From a bacterium (GTDB lineage Bacteria > Myxococcota_A > Bradymonadia > UBA7976 > UBA1532), in NCBI GenBank assembly GCA_030427205.1, contig JAUHXC010000002.1:1-64000 (forward strand): a DNA stretch of 64,000 nt, read 5' to 3'. A model generated the notes under the pieces. The model did not search any database. It worked only from the letters and a program-made list of their open reading frames with translations, and was not told the DNA's origin. A program made the position numbers and the translations under genes. Shown in pieces: positions 9,437-18,975 of the stretch. Every line of letters starts with the position of its first letter. The first letter of the stretch is position 1.

Positions 9437-12400
9437 TCAGTTGGCCGGCAGGATCGGCAGGCTGAGTCGGGCGGCGCGGTTCTCGCGCGAGATGTTCGGA
9501 TGCTGGCGATCGCCGGTGAGCCGGGCGACCTGCGCGGCGACGTGGGCTTCGAGTTCGAGCAGCGCGATCCGGCCGTCGCCATCGCGATCGGCGCTGCCCG
9601 CGAGGCCGTCGAGCAGCGCCTCGGTGAACGCGCCGTTGGCCAGCGCCTCGAGCTCCCACGACGCCTCGGCGCCGCGGGACGACGAGAAGACCACCGCGCC
9701 GCGGCCCCGACGCAGATCACGATCGACGAAGCGATCCCGGCGGTCGTCGGCGCGGGCCGGCGCCGCCGCGATGGGCCGTATCAACCGCGCGGTCGCCGAC
9801 GGATCGATCACCCGGGCCCGCATCTCGCCGCCGTGGCTCGGGGAGGGCGCGCTGATCGCCTCGCCCTCGAACAGCTCGCCCGACTGGCAGGTATCGAGCA
9901 GCAGCAGCCGCTGACGGGCCGGCGTCGCGTCGAGCAGGGCTTCGATGCGCTCGAAGGGCAACGCGGCCTCGACGTCGGCGAGGCGCGCGTCGTGGGTCAG
10001 ATAGCGATAGACGCCGCCGCGATCGTAGAGCCCGTGGCCGCTGACGAAGACGATCACGGTGTCCCGCGGATCAGCGGTCGCCAGCAGCCGCTCGGCGTCG
10101 GCGAAGGCGTCATCGGTCACCGCCTCGTCGGTGAACGCCCGGGTCAGCACGTCGGCCCACGGCCCCTTGTTCGTGGCGAAGCGGTCGACCAGGTCGAGGG
10201 CGTCCCGATGGGCGAAGCGCAGGTCGCGGATGGCCGGATCGGCGTAGCGCGAGACCCCGAACGCCACGGCGAAGAGCCGCGGCGGGCGCGGGTCGTGGTG
10301 CTCGACGACGGCCACCGCCCGCGGGGACCAGCGGCCTTCGGTATCGGCGACATCCACCTCGACCCGATTCGGCCCGTCGGTGAGCCGGGCGCGCGCGGTG
10401 AAGCGGGCCACCGTGCCCGAGAGCGGCCCTTCGGCGACCGGCGTGCCGTCGATTCGAACCCGCCAGCGCGTCAGATTCACCGCCGAGCGCGCGCCGGCGG
10501 TCACCTCGAGCGTCGAGCCGTCGACGCGCACCGGCTCGAGATCGACCTGCGGCAGCGCGGCGGGCGTCGGCGGCGCCGTCGAGAGGCCGTGGCGGGCGCG
10601 GCGGCGGCGGACCCGGGCTGCCAGATCGGCCCGGAGCGGGGCGTCGCCGAGCCCGAAGCGCGCGGCGATCAGGTCGGGCCGGTTGCGCGTCAGGGCCAGC
10701 CGATCGAGGCCGATGCGGCGGGGTCCGCTGATGGCCGCCGCGAGGCCGTCGCCCTCACGGGACGCCGCGAACAGGCCGTCGTCGCTGGCGATGAGCCACT
10801 GACCGTCGGCGTCGTCGATCAGCGTCAAGCGGCCGCCGTCCCGGCGCAGCTCGATCCGATCGCTGCACAGCGCGACGTGGCTGGGCCCGGTGTGCAGCGC
10901 CATCGCCGGGCAGCCCGAGCGACGCTCGATCAGGCGCGTATCGGCACCGTCGAGCGCAAAGACCCGCTGGTGCCCGTCCCACGAGCCGGTGTGCAGCCGC
11001 GGCGTCCCGTCGGCCGCGGTTTCGAAGCGCACGGCGGAGGGCGCCGCGCGGTGACCCTCGACGCGGGCCCGGATGTCGCCGGTGCGCGGGTCGAGCAGCA
11101 GGATCGGGAACTGCCAGCTGCCGTCGGCCGCGCGTACCGAGCCGACCAGCGCCAGCCGCTCGCCCGCGTCGTCGAGTGCGAGGCTGCGGGCGAAGAGCGG
11201 CAGCGGTCGATCCAGCACGAGGGCCGGCGCGTCGCCGGCGATGTTCCAGACCGTCAGCCGCTGACCGTCGGCCCCGTGGCGGACGGCGGCGACGAACGGG
11301 CCGTCGGCGGCGAGGAAGGCGTAGGGCGATCCGGTGATATCGGCCGGCGGCGGCAGGGCCTGATGCGCGCCGGTCGCCGGATCGAGGCGGATCGGGCCCG
11401 TGACGGTCGAGATCACCAGCCAGCCGAGGCCATCGATGACCGGCCGGGTGATCTGCAGACTCGGCGTGGGCAGGGCACGGCGCGTCGATGTCGAGCCCTG
11501 CCAGTGACGCACGGCCATGCGCCCGCTGCTGACCCAGCTGCCGTCGCGCAGCGCGAACAGCCCGTCGACCCCGCCGCTGGGCATGCTCTGTCCGCCCACG
11601 GTGAACTGCGGGCTGGCCGCGTGGGCCGGGTGCGCCTCGATCAGCCGACCGTCGATGCGCCAGCGGCGGATCGTGCCGTCCACGTGGCCGGTGACCGGCC
11701 CGTCGGCCGTCCAGGCGAGGCTCGTGGTGGGGCTCGGCGCGCTGAAGCCGGTCACCCGCCGCAGTCGGGTCAGATCCCAGCCGGTCAGCGCGCCGGTATA
11801 GCCCGCGACGAGCAGCCGAAGGCCCGCCGGCGAGACGGCCATGCGCGCGGTCGGCGGTGGGCCCGGTCGGCGGGCGGCGGGCGCGGCGCTGCCGTCGAGG
11901 GGCAGGATGCGGGCGTGCCACGCGCCGAGGTGATCGACCACGACCCGCGCGCCGTCCGGCGCGATCCGCAGCGCGCGGATCGGCTGGGGGTTGCCCTCGC
12001 TGTCGGGCGGTGGCGCGGCGGCTTCGCCCAGCGGCCGGCCATCGTGCCCATAGCGCCGCATCACGCCATCGGCGCCGCCGGTCAGCAGCGTGCTGTCGAA
12101 CAACGCGACCGCCGTCGCCGGGGTCGGCTGGGGCAGCGTGGCCACGCGCCGGCCGTCGTGGTCGAGCAGCGTCACCCCCGCGTCATTGGCGACCGCGATC
12201 CGCCGCGCATCGACCGCCAGCGCCGCGACCGCGCGCACATCCCGCGGCGGCGACCACGGCGGGCGACCGAAGCTGCCCCAGCGGGATCCGATGACCCAGC
12301 GGGCGCCGGCCGGTCGATCGGGGGCGAAGAGCGCCGGCAATCGGCCGGGCGCCGGGACGCGGTCCGAGCCAGCGGTCGCGCGCACCTGCCGTACACCATC

Positions 12401-13711
12401 GGGGCCGTGGCGCCAGATGCGGCCATCCACTGAGCCCGCGAAGAGGACGGGATCGGTCGGATGCCAGGCGACGACCTGCGCCGGCGCCGCGCCCGCCGCC
12501 CGCGAGCCGTCGGGGCCGAGGCGTCGCGGCGGCGCGCCGTCGAGCACCAGCGCCAGCTCGTCGCCGTCGGGCCGCCAGATCAGGTGGCGCACGGGCGCCG
12601 GCAGCGCGATCGTCCGCGGCGCGGCGAGCGGATCGTAGAAGGGGATCCGGGTCAAAGCGCCCGGCGCCTCGGCGGGGGTCCACAGCGCCAGCGTTCGACC
12701 GTCGGGCGCGAACGCGACACCGGCGACCGGATGCCCCACGTCGAGGCGGGTGATCGGCCGCTGAGTCGCCGCCTGCCAGATCAACGCCGTCGAGGTGCCG
12801 TCCGCGGTCGCGACGTAGCGGCCCGTCGGGTCGATGGAGACCGCCGTCAGCGGTTCGAGGTGCTCGATGTGGGTCCCGGTGGCTTCGCCGGTCGCCCGAT
12901 CGACGAAGACCAGCGCGTTGCTGTGGCATCCGGCCAGCCAGCGGCCATCGGGCGCGAACCGCGGGCACCCGAAGCGGGCTGGCCCGGGCGAGCGGTTGAC
13001 GGTCAGCGCGATCCGATCCGGCTCGGGCGCGGGGCGCAGCCCGGTCGCGGCGAGGTGCTGTTCGAGCAGGCTGTCGGCCCCCGGCAGATCGGGCCACACC
13101 GCCAGATCGGCGACATCGCCCGCGGCCGGGCCGATACGCAGCCACCGCCCGCCGGGCACGCCGAAGGGCGCCCGAACACGCCGGGCGCGTTGCCGGCCAT
13201 CGATCCACAGGCCGATGTGGCCGCGGGCGCCGTCGAGGGTGATCGCGATGGATCGCCAGCCGTCCGCGGTCGACGGGGTCCCGGTCCAGCGGAGTCGGTC
13301 GTCGCCGACCGTCAGCAGCCACCGGTCGTCGGCCCGATCGAGGGTGATGTGCGGGGCGTCTGCGGGCCATGCCACCAGCCGCCCCGCGGCGTGCCGCGTC
13401 CGCAGCGAGACGGTCAATCGATCGCCGGCCGGCATCACGAGCGGCACGTCGACGGCGCGCGCCCACAGCCGGCGCCCGCCGTCCTCGAGCGCCGTATTCA
13501 CGGGGTCGAGGGCCGTCGCTGGACCCCCGGGCGTCGGCTGATGCACGAGGGGCAGCGCGGCGGCGATGATCGCGTCCAACGCGCGCCGGCTCTCGCTCTC
13601 GGCCCGGCACGGCGGGGCGACCGACGCCACCAGCAGCGCCGTGAACAGCGCGGCGACCCCGGGCACCGCCGGGCGGTCCCATTCACGGGGTCCGACGGGG
13701 CGGCGGATCAG
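9437..13711 (-). CDS. Exported WD40-repeat protein with C-terminal caspase-like protease domain
   Basis: A 1424-aa protein. The frame stays open far upstream, but that part is the antisense-type shadow of the kinase gene. The best start is CTG at 13711: it has GGGAGG seven bases upstream, overlaps the kinase stop (CTGA), and yields a signal peptide (MIRRPVG, hydrophobic FTALLVASVA, cleavage near PCRA at 37). A GTG at 13666 is the alternative. Residues about 97-208 resemble a LamG/concanavalin-like fold (the phrase HIGLWIDGRQ). About 234-1037 are WD40-like blades (FAPDGRWLAG, VAFAPDGRTLAL). About 1140-1340 form a peptidase C14 domain with His1226 (VSGHGLY) and Cys1275 (LLDTCQSGE), so the dyad is intact. 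Near residue 1374 a full EF-hand loop, DRDGDGRIALLE, follows. Probably a secreted or periplasmic, perhaps calcium-responsive, protease co-produced with the upstream kinase. Its substrate is unknown. Confidence 0.85.
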   Translation of the reverse strand: MIRRPVGPREWDRPAVPGVAALFTALLVASVAPPCRAESESRRALDAIIAAALPLVHQPTPGGPATALDPVNTALEDGGRRLWARAVDVPLVMPAGDRLTVSLRTRHAAGRLVAWPADAPHITLDRADDRWLLTVGDDRLRWTGTPSTADGWRSIAITLDGARGHIGLWIDGRQRARRVRAPFGVPGGRWLRIGPAAGDVADLAVWPDLPGADSLLEQHLAATGLRPAPEPDRIALTVNRSPGPARFGCPRFAPDGRWLAGCHSNALVFVDRATGEATGTHIEHLEPLTAVSIDPTGRYVATADGTSTALIWQAATQRPITRLDVGHPVAGVAFAPDGRTLALWTPAEAPGALTRIPFYDPLAAPRTIALPAPVRHLIWRPDGDELALVLDGAPPRRLGPDGSRAAGAAPAQVVAWHPTDPVLFAGSVDGRIWRHGPDGVRQVRATAGSDRVPAPGRLPALFAPDRPAGARWVIGSRWGSFGRPPWSPPRDVRAVAALAVDARRIAVANDAGVTLLDHDGRRVATLPQPTPATAVALFDSTLLTGGADGVMRRYGHDGRPLGEAAAPPPDSEGNPQPIRALRIAPDGARVVVDHLGAWHARILPLDGSAAPAARRPGPPPTARMAVSPAGLRLLVAGYTGALTGWDLTRLRRVTGFSAPSPTTSLAWTADGPVTGHVDGTIRRWRIDGRLIEAHPAHAASPQFTVGGQSMPSGGVDGLFALRDGSWVSSGRMAVRHWQGSTSTRRALPTPSLQITRPVIDGLGWLVISTVTGPIRLDPATGAHQALPPPADITGSPYAFLAADGPFVAAVRHGADGQRLTVWNIAGDAPALVLDRPLPLFARSLALDDAGERLALVGSVRAADGSWQFPILLLDPRTGDIRARVEGHRAAPSAVRFETAADGTPRLHTGSWDGHQRVFALDGADTRLIERRSGCPAMALHTGPSHVALCSDRIELRRDGGRLTLIDDADGQWLIASDDGLFAASREGDGLAAAISGPRRIGLDRLALTRNRPDLIAARFGLGDAPLRADLAARVRRRRARHGLSTAPPTPAALPQVDLEPVRVDGSTLEVTAGARSAVNLTRWRVRIDGTPVAEGPLSGTVARFTARARLTDGPNRVEVDVADTEGRWSPRAVAVVEHHDPRPPRLFAVAFGVSRYADPAIRDLRFAHRDALDLVDRFATNKGPWADVLTRAFTDEAVTDDAFADAERLLATADPRDTVIVFVSGHGLYDRGGVYRYLTHDARLADVEAALPFERIEALLDATPARQRLLLLDTCQSGELFEGEAISAPSPSHGGEMRARVIDPSATARLIRPIAAAPARADDRRDRFVDRDLRRGRGAVVFSSSRGAEASWELEALANGAFTEALLDGLAGSADRDGDGRIALLELEAHVAAQVARLTGDRQHPNISRENRAARLSLPILPAN

Positions 13712-16700
13712 AGGCCGACCTCCCGCTTCAGCGCGCCGGCGTCCGCGTCCCGGCTCAGGGCGTGAAGCTGACGGACCGCGAGCTCGACCGCCCGGTGCGC
13801 GCGGGCCGTCTCGCCGGCGTGCAGCGCGAGCCGGCCGCCCAGGCGCAGCCCGCGGGCGATGTCCGGATCGACGACGGCCCCTTGGACGAGCGGCGTCAGC
13901 GCGTCGAGATGACGATCCCAGGTCTCCCAGTCGCGCTCGGCGGCGGCGCAGGCGACCAGGAACGACTGGGCGATCGCCGAGAGCACCGCGCCGCGCCCGG
14001 CGTGCCCGGAGACGGCGTCGAGGGCAGCTTCGAGCAACGGTCGGGCCTCGTGATACTGGCCCAGGTCGAGGATGACCAACGCCAGGTCGAGGTCGGCGAT
14101 CGGCGCGTCGATCGCCTCCGCGGCCCGCAGCAGGCGCCGGGCGGTGCGATAGTGCTCGGCGGCGTCCTCGGGCTGGCCGCGATGTCGATAGCTGTCGCCG
14201 ATGAGCAGCTCGACCTGACCCTGCTGCTGGCGGGCGCCGATCTGGCGGTACAGGTCGAGGGCCGCCTGCGCGTGCTCCAGCGTCTCGGTGTGCCGGCCGG
14301 CCCGCCGCGCCATGTCGGCGAGGTGACGCCGGGCGTCTGCGTTGAGCCGCGGGGCCCAGATGCCGCGGACCGAATCGAGCGCGCCGTCGAGCGCGAGCCG
14401 GGCCTGGGTGAAGCGACCGAGCTCGACGAGGCAGCGGCCGGCGGCGTTGCGCACCCGCGCCGAGAGGCGCCGATCCCGGGCCTGATCGGCGGCGCGGGTC
14501 GCCCCCTGAAGCGCCCGCAGCGCCGCTTCGGACTGACCGGCGGCGTAGCGCGCGCGGGCCACCGCCAGCAGCGTTCGGCTGCGCAGATGCGCGTTGCCGC
14601 TCTGCCGAGTCAGCAGCTCGCAGCACAGGGCCCGGCGCAGCCCGTTGGCGGTGCGCCCGCGGGCGATGCACGCGTGGCTCCAGCGCAGGCTGATCTCCAC
14701 CCACGGGCGGCTGCCCAGCGGCTGGCGGATGCGGCGCAGCATGCCGGCGGCCTCGAGCAGCGTGCCCTCGGCGTCGACGAACGCGCCGCGATCGATCTGG
14801 CGATCGGCGAGATCGAGGGCCGGCGGCAGGGCCTCCTTGTCGCGGCCGGCCTCGGCGAGGTGGTGCAGCAGGCGCCCCGGATCGACCCCCTCGTCACGGG
14901 CGAGCACGTCGGCGCAGACGCTGTGCCAGCGCTGCCAGCGATCCCCTTCGCGGGCCGTCTCGAGCAGCACCTCGCGCAGCATCGCGTTGCCGAACGTCCA
15001 CTGTCCGTCGGCGAGCGGGCGCACCAGCCGCTCGTCGACCAACCGGCGAAAGCTCTCGCGGGGGCGGTTGAGGCGAGCGGCAGCGCAGACCAGGGCCCAC
15101 TCCGAGTGATGCACCACCGGCCCCAGCACCGCGGCGAGCTCCAGCGCATGGCCGGCTGACGCTTCCGCCCGGCGCAGGGCGTGGCTCAGCCGCGCGCTCC
15201 AGACCGCGCGCTGGCTGCCCGGCAGGCTCTCGGTCAGCGCCCGGCGGGCGAGTCGGAAACCCTCGGGGCCCGGCACGAGCGCGCCCTCGCCGATCCAGTG
15301 GCGCATGAGCTCGACGGCGAACAGCGGGTTGCCGTGGGTGCGCTGAACCAGCGCCGACGTCAGCCGGGGCTCCACGGGCAGCAGCGAGGTCACCAGCCGG
15401 GTCAGATCATCGGCTTCGAGGGGCCCCAGCCGGATGCGCCGGGTCCGCGGATGCGCCGCGAGCCGCTCGGTCATCTTGCGCTCGAGCGAGCCCGGCCGCA
15501 GCGCGTCGTCGCGCACCGTCAGCACCATCAGCAGCGGCACGTCGGCGTGTCGGTCGAGCAGGTGCAGCGCGAAGCGGATCGAGCTCCAGCTCCACTGCAC
15601 GTCGTCGAGGTGCAGCACCAGCGGGCGCGCATCACACAGGGCGAGCAGGCCGCCGGCGCGGGCCGCGTCGAGCTCGCTCTCCGACTGGATGAGCAGCGCC
15701 GAGGTGACCCCGGTGACCTCCTGCTCGCGCACCAGGGACGCGGCAAAGGCCCGGCTCGCCTCGGGGTCGAGCGCGTCGCCGGTCAGCGCCCGGATGCGGT
15801 CGAGCCGATCGCGGTGATCGAGGTCTTGCAGGCGCAGGTGGCGGACGAGGGCCGGCGCGACGCCGCTCGTCTCGTCCCCCGACGCGGCGTGGTGCACCCG
15901 CAGCTGGTCGGCGACGCCCAGCTCGTGGGCCCGGCGGCACAGCCAGTGGGCGAGGTGGGTCTTGCCCTGGCCCGCGGGCCCCTCGATGAGCACCAGCCGG
16001 GTCTCTCCGCCGACCGCCCGGCGCAGCTCGTGCCACAAGGCGTCCCGCTCGGCGGTTCGACCGACCGGCGGGGGTGTGCGCAGCCTGACCAGCGCCTCGC
16101 CGGCGTCGATGAGCGGCGGCGGCGGGGTCGGGCCCTGGCGGTTCCATGTGGCGGGCATCGGCGGCCGACCGTCGGGGCCGGGGCCGGCGGCCCACGACGT
16201 ATCGTCGATGGGCAGGAAGACCGGGCCCATCACCAGCGTGCGGTTGGTCGGCGGTCGCGGCGCGACGGGCGCCGAGCGCACGACCGGGCGCAGCGCGCGC
16301 AGCTCGGTGGTCTCCAGCAGCCCGACCGGCTCGTCGGGGCTCGCCGGCAGCGCTTCGATGGCCGGGGACGTGGACCCTCGGCCCACGAGATCGCGCAGAT
16401 CGTCGGGCAGCGAGAGATCCTTGCCGGCGTCGAACGCCTCGAACACCGCCTGGGCGTCGACGGTCTCTTCGATGCCGAGCACGGGCGGCTGGCCCAACGC
16501 CGTCGCGTCGGGATCGCGACCGACGGGGACCTCCGCAGCTTCTGGATCGATCGGCGCCGCCGGCGCGGTGCGCGGCCCGCGGTCGTCGGCGAACGGCAGA
16601 TCTTCGGCGTGCACCTCGGCGTTCAGCCGGGCCTCGAGATCGAGCGCCTCGATGGCGGTGTCGATGGCTTCGAAGGCGCCCGGCGGCGTCGCGGCGCGCT

Positions 16701-17790
16701 CGATGCTGCTCAGCGCGGGCAGGATCGGCTGACCGCCGTGCAGCTCGTCGACGGGGAAGTCGACCGTCTCGTCGAGCGTCGCCGGCCGGGCGGCGTCGAG
16801 GCTGTTCTCGTCGGCGACGAGCGAGGCCTTCGATCGATTGAGGCTGGTATCGCCGGCGATCCACTCCACCGATCCGAGGGCCTCGGCGATGCTCTCGAAG
16901 CTGGCCGTCGCCTCGCCGTCGAACAGGTCGACGCCGGCGGGCAGGGCGAGCAGCGCGACGGCGGCGTCGGCGGCGAAGCGGAAGCGCTCCCCCGGGTTGC
17001 GGGCGAGCAGGCGGTCGAGCCAGAGGGCGAAGCCGGCCGGCAGCGTCATGCGCGGCGCGAGGGCGGGCAGCGGCTCGGTGACGTGGGCCAGCATGAGCGG
17101 CAACGGGCCCGGCTGGTCGGCGCCGTGGGGCACGTGGCCGCAGACCAGCTCGTACGCCAGGCAGCCGAGCGCGTAGAGGTCGGTCCACGGGCCGTAGTCC
17201 CGCCATTGCCCGTGGATCTGCTCCGGCGCCATGTAGCCCGGCGTGCCGAAGACCTGGTTGTCGCGAAACGACTGGCGGCCGGCCACGCTGAAGGCCAGCC
17301 CGAAGTCGGTGAGCACCGGCCCCCGCTCGGCGAGCAGCACGTTGTCCGGCTTGAGATCGAGGTGGATCACCTCGTGGGCGTGGGCGTGGGCCAGCGCGTC
17401 GAGCAGCGTCAGCAGCGTCGCCCGCAGCACGGGCCACTCGTAGATCGTGCTCACGTCGAGCGGGCCGCCGCCGAGCCACTCCATCGCGAGCCACGGCGCC
17501 CGCTCGGGCAGGCGGCCGTTGCTGCGCTCGGCGAGGGCCGGGGCGATGTCGCCGTAGTCGTGGATGCGCGCGACCGCCGGGTGGCTGAGCTGGGCCATCG
17601 ACTGCACTTCGCGGGCGAAGCGCGCGCGGAAGCTGCGCTCGTCGAAGATGTCGACCGAGACCACCTTGACCGCCACCGGCGTGCCCTGGGTGCGGTGCAG
17701 GGCCCGCCATACCTCGCCGGTGCCGCCTCGAGCGACCGGCGCGTACAGATCGAATGGGCCGAGCGGCAGAGGCACGGGCGCTGCTTTCAC
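13708..17790 (-). CDS. Ser/Thr protein kinase fused to AAA/STAND-like ATPase and TPR repeats
   Basis: About 1360 aa with the GTG at 17790 (VKAAPVPLPLGPFDLY); a GTG at 17808 and an ATG at 17970 are in frame but the extra N-terminus looks non-coding. Residues 14-290 are an Hanks-type kinase: Gly loop RGGTGEVW, Lys42 (VAVK), catalytic Asp145 in HLDLKPDN (Leu replaces the usual Arg, a non-RD kinase), DFG at 162-164, MAPEQ. A long acidic, Pro-rich linker follows (about 300-570). Then comes an ATPase module with Walker A GPAGQGKT (about 607) and Walker B LVLHLDDVQW (about 726), and TPR-like helical repeats to the end, as in PknK/MalT-like architectures. It is cytoplasmic, with no membrane segment seen. 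The downstream caspase gene overlaps its stop, so the two are presumably translated together. Likely a large signal-integrating kinase; the signal is unknown. Confidence 0.9.
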   Translation of the reverse strand: MKAAPVPLPLGPFDLYAPVARGGTGEVWRALHRTQGTPVAVKVVSVDIFDERSFRARFAREVQSMAQLSHPAVARIHDYGDIAPALAERSNGRLPERAPWLAMEWLGGGPLDVSTIYEWPVLRATLLTLLDALAHAHAHEVIHLDLKPDNVLLAERGPVLTDFGLAFSVAGRQSFRDNQVFGTPGYMAPEQIHGQWRDYGPWTDLYALGCLAYELVCGHVPHGADQPGPLPLMLAHVTEPLPALAPRMTLPAGFALWLDRLLARNPGERFRFAADAAVALLALPAGVDLFDGEATASFESIAEALGSVEWIAGDTSLNRSKASLVADENSLDAARPATLDETVDFPVDELHGGQPILPALSSIERAATPPGAFEAIDTAIEALDLEARLNAEVHAEDLPFADDRGPRTAPAAPIDPEAAEVPVGRDPDATALGQPPVLGIEETVDAQAVFEAFDAGKDLSLPDDLRDLVGRGSTSPAIEALPASPDEPVGLLETTELRALRPVVRSAPVAPRPPTNRTLVMGPVFLPIDDTSWAAGPGPDGRPPMPATWNRQGPTPPPPLIDAGEALVRLRTPPPVGRTAERDALWHELRRAVGGETRLVLIEGPAGQGKTHLAHWLCRRAHELGVADQLRVHHAASGDETSGVAPALVRHLRLQDLDHRDRLDRIRALTGDALDPEASRAFAASLVREQEVTGVTSALLIQSESELDAARAGGLLALCDARPLVLHLDDVQWSWSSIRFALHLLDRHADVPLLMVLTVRDDALRPGSLERKMTERLAAHPRTRRIRLGPLEADDLTRLVTSLLPVEPRLTSALVQRTHGNPLFAVELMRHWIGEGALVPGPEGFRLARRALTESLPGSQRAVWSARLSHALRRAEASAGHALELAAVLGPVVHHSEWALVCAAARLNRPRESFRRLVDERLVRPLADGQWTFGNAMLREVLLETAREGDRWQRWHSVCADVLARDEGVDPGRLLHHLAEAGRDKEALPPALDLADRQIDRGAFVDAEGTLLEAAGMLRRIRQPLGSRPWVEISLRWSHACIARGRTANGLRRALCCELLTRQSGNAHLRSRTLLAVARARYAAGQSEAALRALQGATRAADQARDRRLSARVRNAAGRCLVELGRFTQARLALDGALDSVRGIWAPRLNADARRHLADMARRAGRHTETLEHAQAALDLYRQIGARQQQGQVELLIGDSYRHRGQPEDAAEHYRTARRLLRAAEAIDAPIADLDLALVILDLGQYHEARPLLEAALDAVSGHAGRGAVLSAIAQSFLVACAAAERDWETWDRHLDALTPLVQGAVVDPDIARGLRLGGRLALHAGETARAHRAVELAVRQLHALSRDADAGALKREVGL

Positions 17791-17808
17791 CAGGATTCGG
17801 GCCCGCAC

Positions 17809-18159
17809 ACGACCCGAAGCCACGGCGGGATCGGGCGTGAGGGACGGGCAGTCTACACAACGGGGGGCCGGTCGATGAAGCCACCTGTTGACGAGTGAGA
17901 CCCCCGGTCGGTCACCCGTATCGCGGAAGGCGGGGCCCGCATCCGTCGTCGATGGGCGCCGCCCGCACAAAAAATCGACCGCGCGAAAAAGGCGGCCCGC
18001 CGCCCGGGGCTACCCCCATGTATCGGGCGGTGCTGCGCCGCGGCGCGCAGCCGCCCACGGATGCCCCCGGCGAAGTGATCGGCTATGCTGCCGCGCCGCC
18101 GGCCGACCCGGGGCCCGTTCACGGGGCCACAGCGCGCCATACGAGCCAGAGGAGCCTGC
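17809..18159. other. Divergent intergenic region between kinase and anti-sigma genes
   Basis: About 350 bases between the minus-strand kinase start and the plus-strand anti-sigma gene. It must hold both promoters, but no convincing -35/-10 pair stands out; a weak TTCATC-18-TAGACT pair lies on the minus strand near 17850. Short frames that cross it have no recognisable content. Nothing else is seen. Confidence 0.4.
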
Positions 18160-18975
18160 ATGAACAGCCCAGCGGATGATGACTGGATCGACGCCGTCGC
18201 CCGCGGCGCGCTCGACGGCCCGCAGGGCGCCCCGGGCGGTGGGTCGGCGGCCGACGCCGACGCCCATGCCGACGCCGACATCGACGCGCTGCTCGCCTAT
18301 CGAGACGGCGACGCGACCGAGGCGGAGGCGGCGCGGATCGAGGCGCGCCTGGCCGAGGATCCCGAGGCCCGCGCCCTGTTGCGCGAGCTGGCGCAGCCGC
18401 TGCCGCCCTTCGTCGAGACCTGGGCCCGGCGGGAGACGCGCTCGGCCCTCGGCGCCCGCCGTCGGCGGTGGATCGGGCCGGCGGTGACCGTGGCCCTCGC
18501 GGCGGCCGTCGCGCTCTTCGTCTTCGTGCCCCGCGGCGCGCCGATACCCGACTACCGCATCGACGCCGTGCGCGGGGTGCAGGCCCCGGTCCGCGGCGAC
18601 GAGCCCGCGGCGCTCGGCGGCTCGGTCGATCCCGAGAGCATCCTGACCATCGCGCTCTCACCGGCGGGCGCCGTGGGCGAGACGCCGCCCGTTCGGGCCT
18701 TCGTGCAGACGCTCGCCGGGCGGCTCGCGGCGGTCGACCCGCGCATGATCGTCGTCGGCGAAGGCGGCGCGATGCGCTTCGAAGCCCCGGTCGCCGAGCT
18801 CTTCGGCAGCGACGCCGCGGCCTTCGGTCAGCGCACGCTGTGGTTCGCCGTCGGCGGCCCCGACGCGCAGGCGCTCGGGGCGCTCGACGGGCAGACGGTC
18901 GAGGCGGCCCGGGCGGCGGTCGACGGGGTCCGCTGGCTGCCGGTCGCGCTCGAGTACGGGGAGGCCGCCCGATGA
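18160..18975 (+). CDS. Putative membrane-bound anti-sigma factor
   Basis: A 271-aa protein; the ATG is set by AGAGGAG six bases upstream. The cytoplasmic N-terminus (about 1-100) has the spacing of anti-sigma domains (LLAYRDGDATEAEAARIEARLAEDPEARALL) but lacks the His and Cys zinc ligands of the ZAS family. One membrane helix lies at about 106-125 (VTVALAAAVALFVFV), followed by a roughly 140-residue extracytoplasmic domain with no family I recognise. Its stop overlaps the start of the sigma factor gene by four bases (ATGA), so the two are coupled. The order anti-sigma then sigma is the reverse of the usual ECF arrangement. The role is inferred from the domain pattern and context. Confidence 0.65.
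   Translation: MNSPADDDWIDAVARGALDGPQGAPGGGSAADADAHADADIDALLAYRDGDATEAEAARIEARLAEDPEARALLRELAQPLPPFVETWARRETRSALGARRRRWIGPAVTVALAAAVALFVFVPRGAPIPDYRIDAVRGVQAPVRGDEPAALGGSVDPESILTIALSPAGAVGETPPVRAFVQTLAGRLAAVDPRMIVVGEGGAMRFEAPVAELFGSDAAAFGQRTLWFAVGGPDAQALGALDGQTVEAARAAVDGVRWLPVALEYGEAAR

Noticed and set aside
9500..12433. A long plus-strand frame (977 aa) opposite the WD40-caspase gene
   Set aside because: No recognisable domain and an Arg/Gly/Ala-biased composition; the minus strand has intact catalytic motifs.
13712..14704. An N-terminal extension of about 330 residues for the WD40-caspase protein
   Set aside because: It lies entirely inside the kinase gene in another frame, is Arg-rich, and would bury the signal peptide.
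15181..17898. A 905-aa plus-strand frame opposite the kinase gene
   Set aside because: Antisense shadow with no motifs; all kinase and ATPase motifs read on the minus strand.
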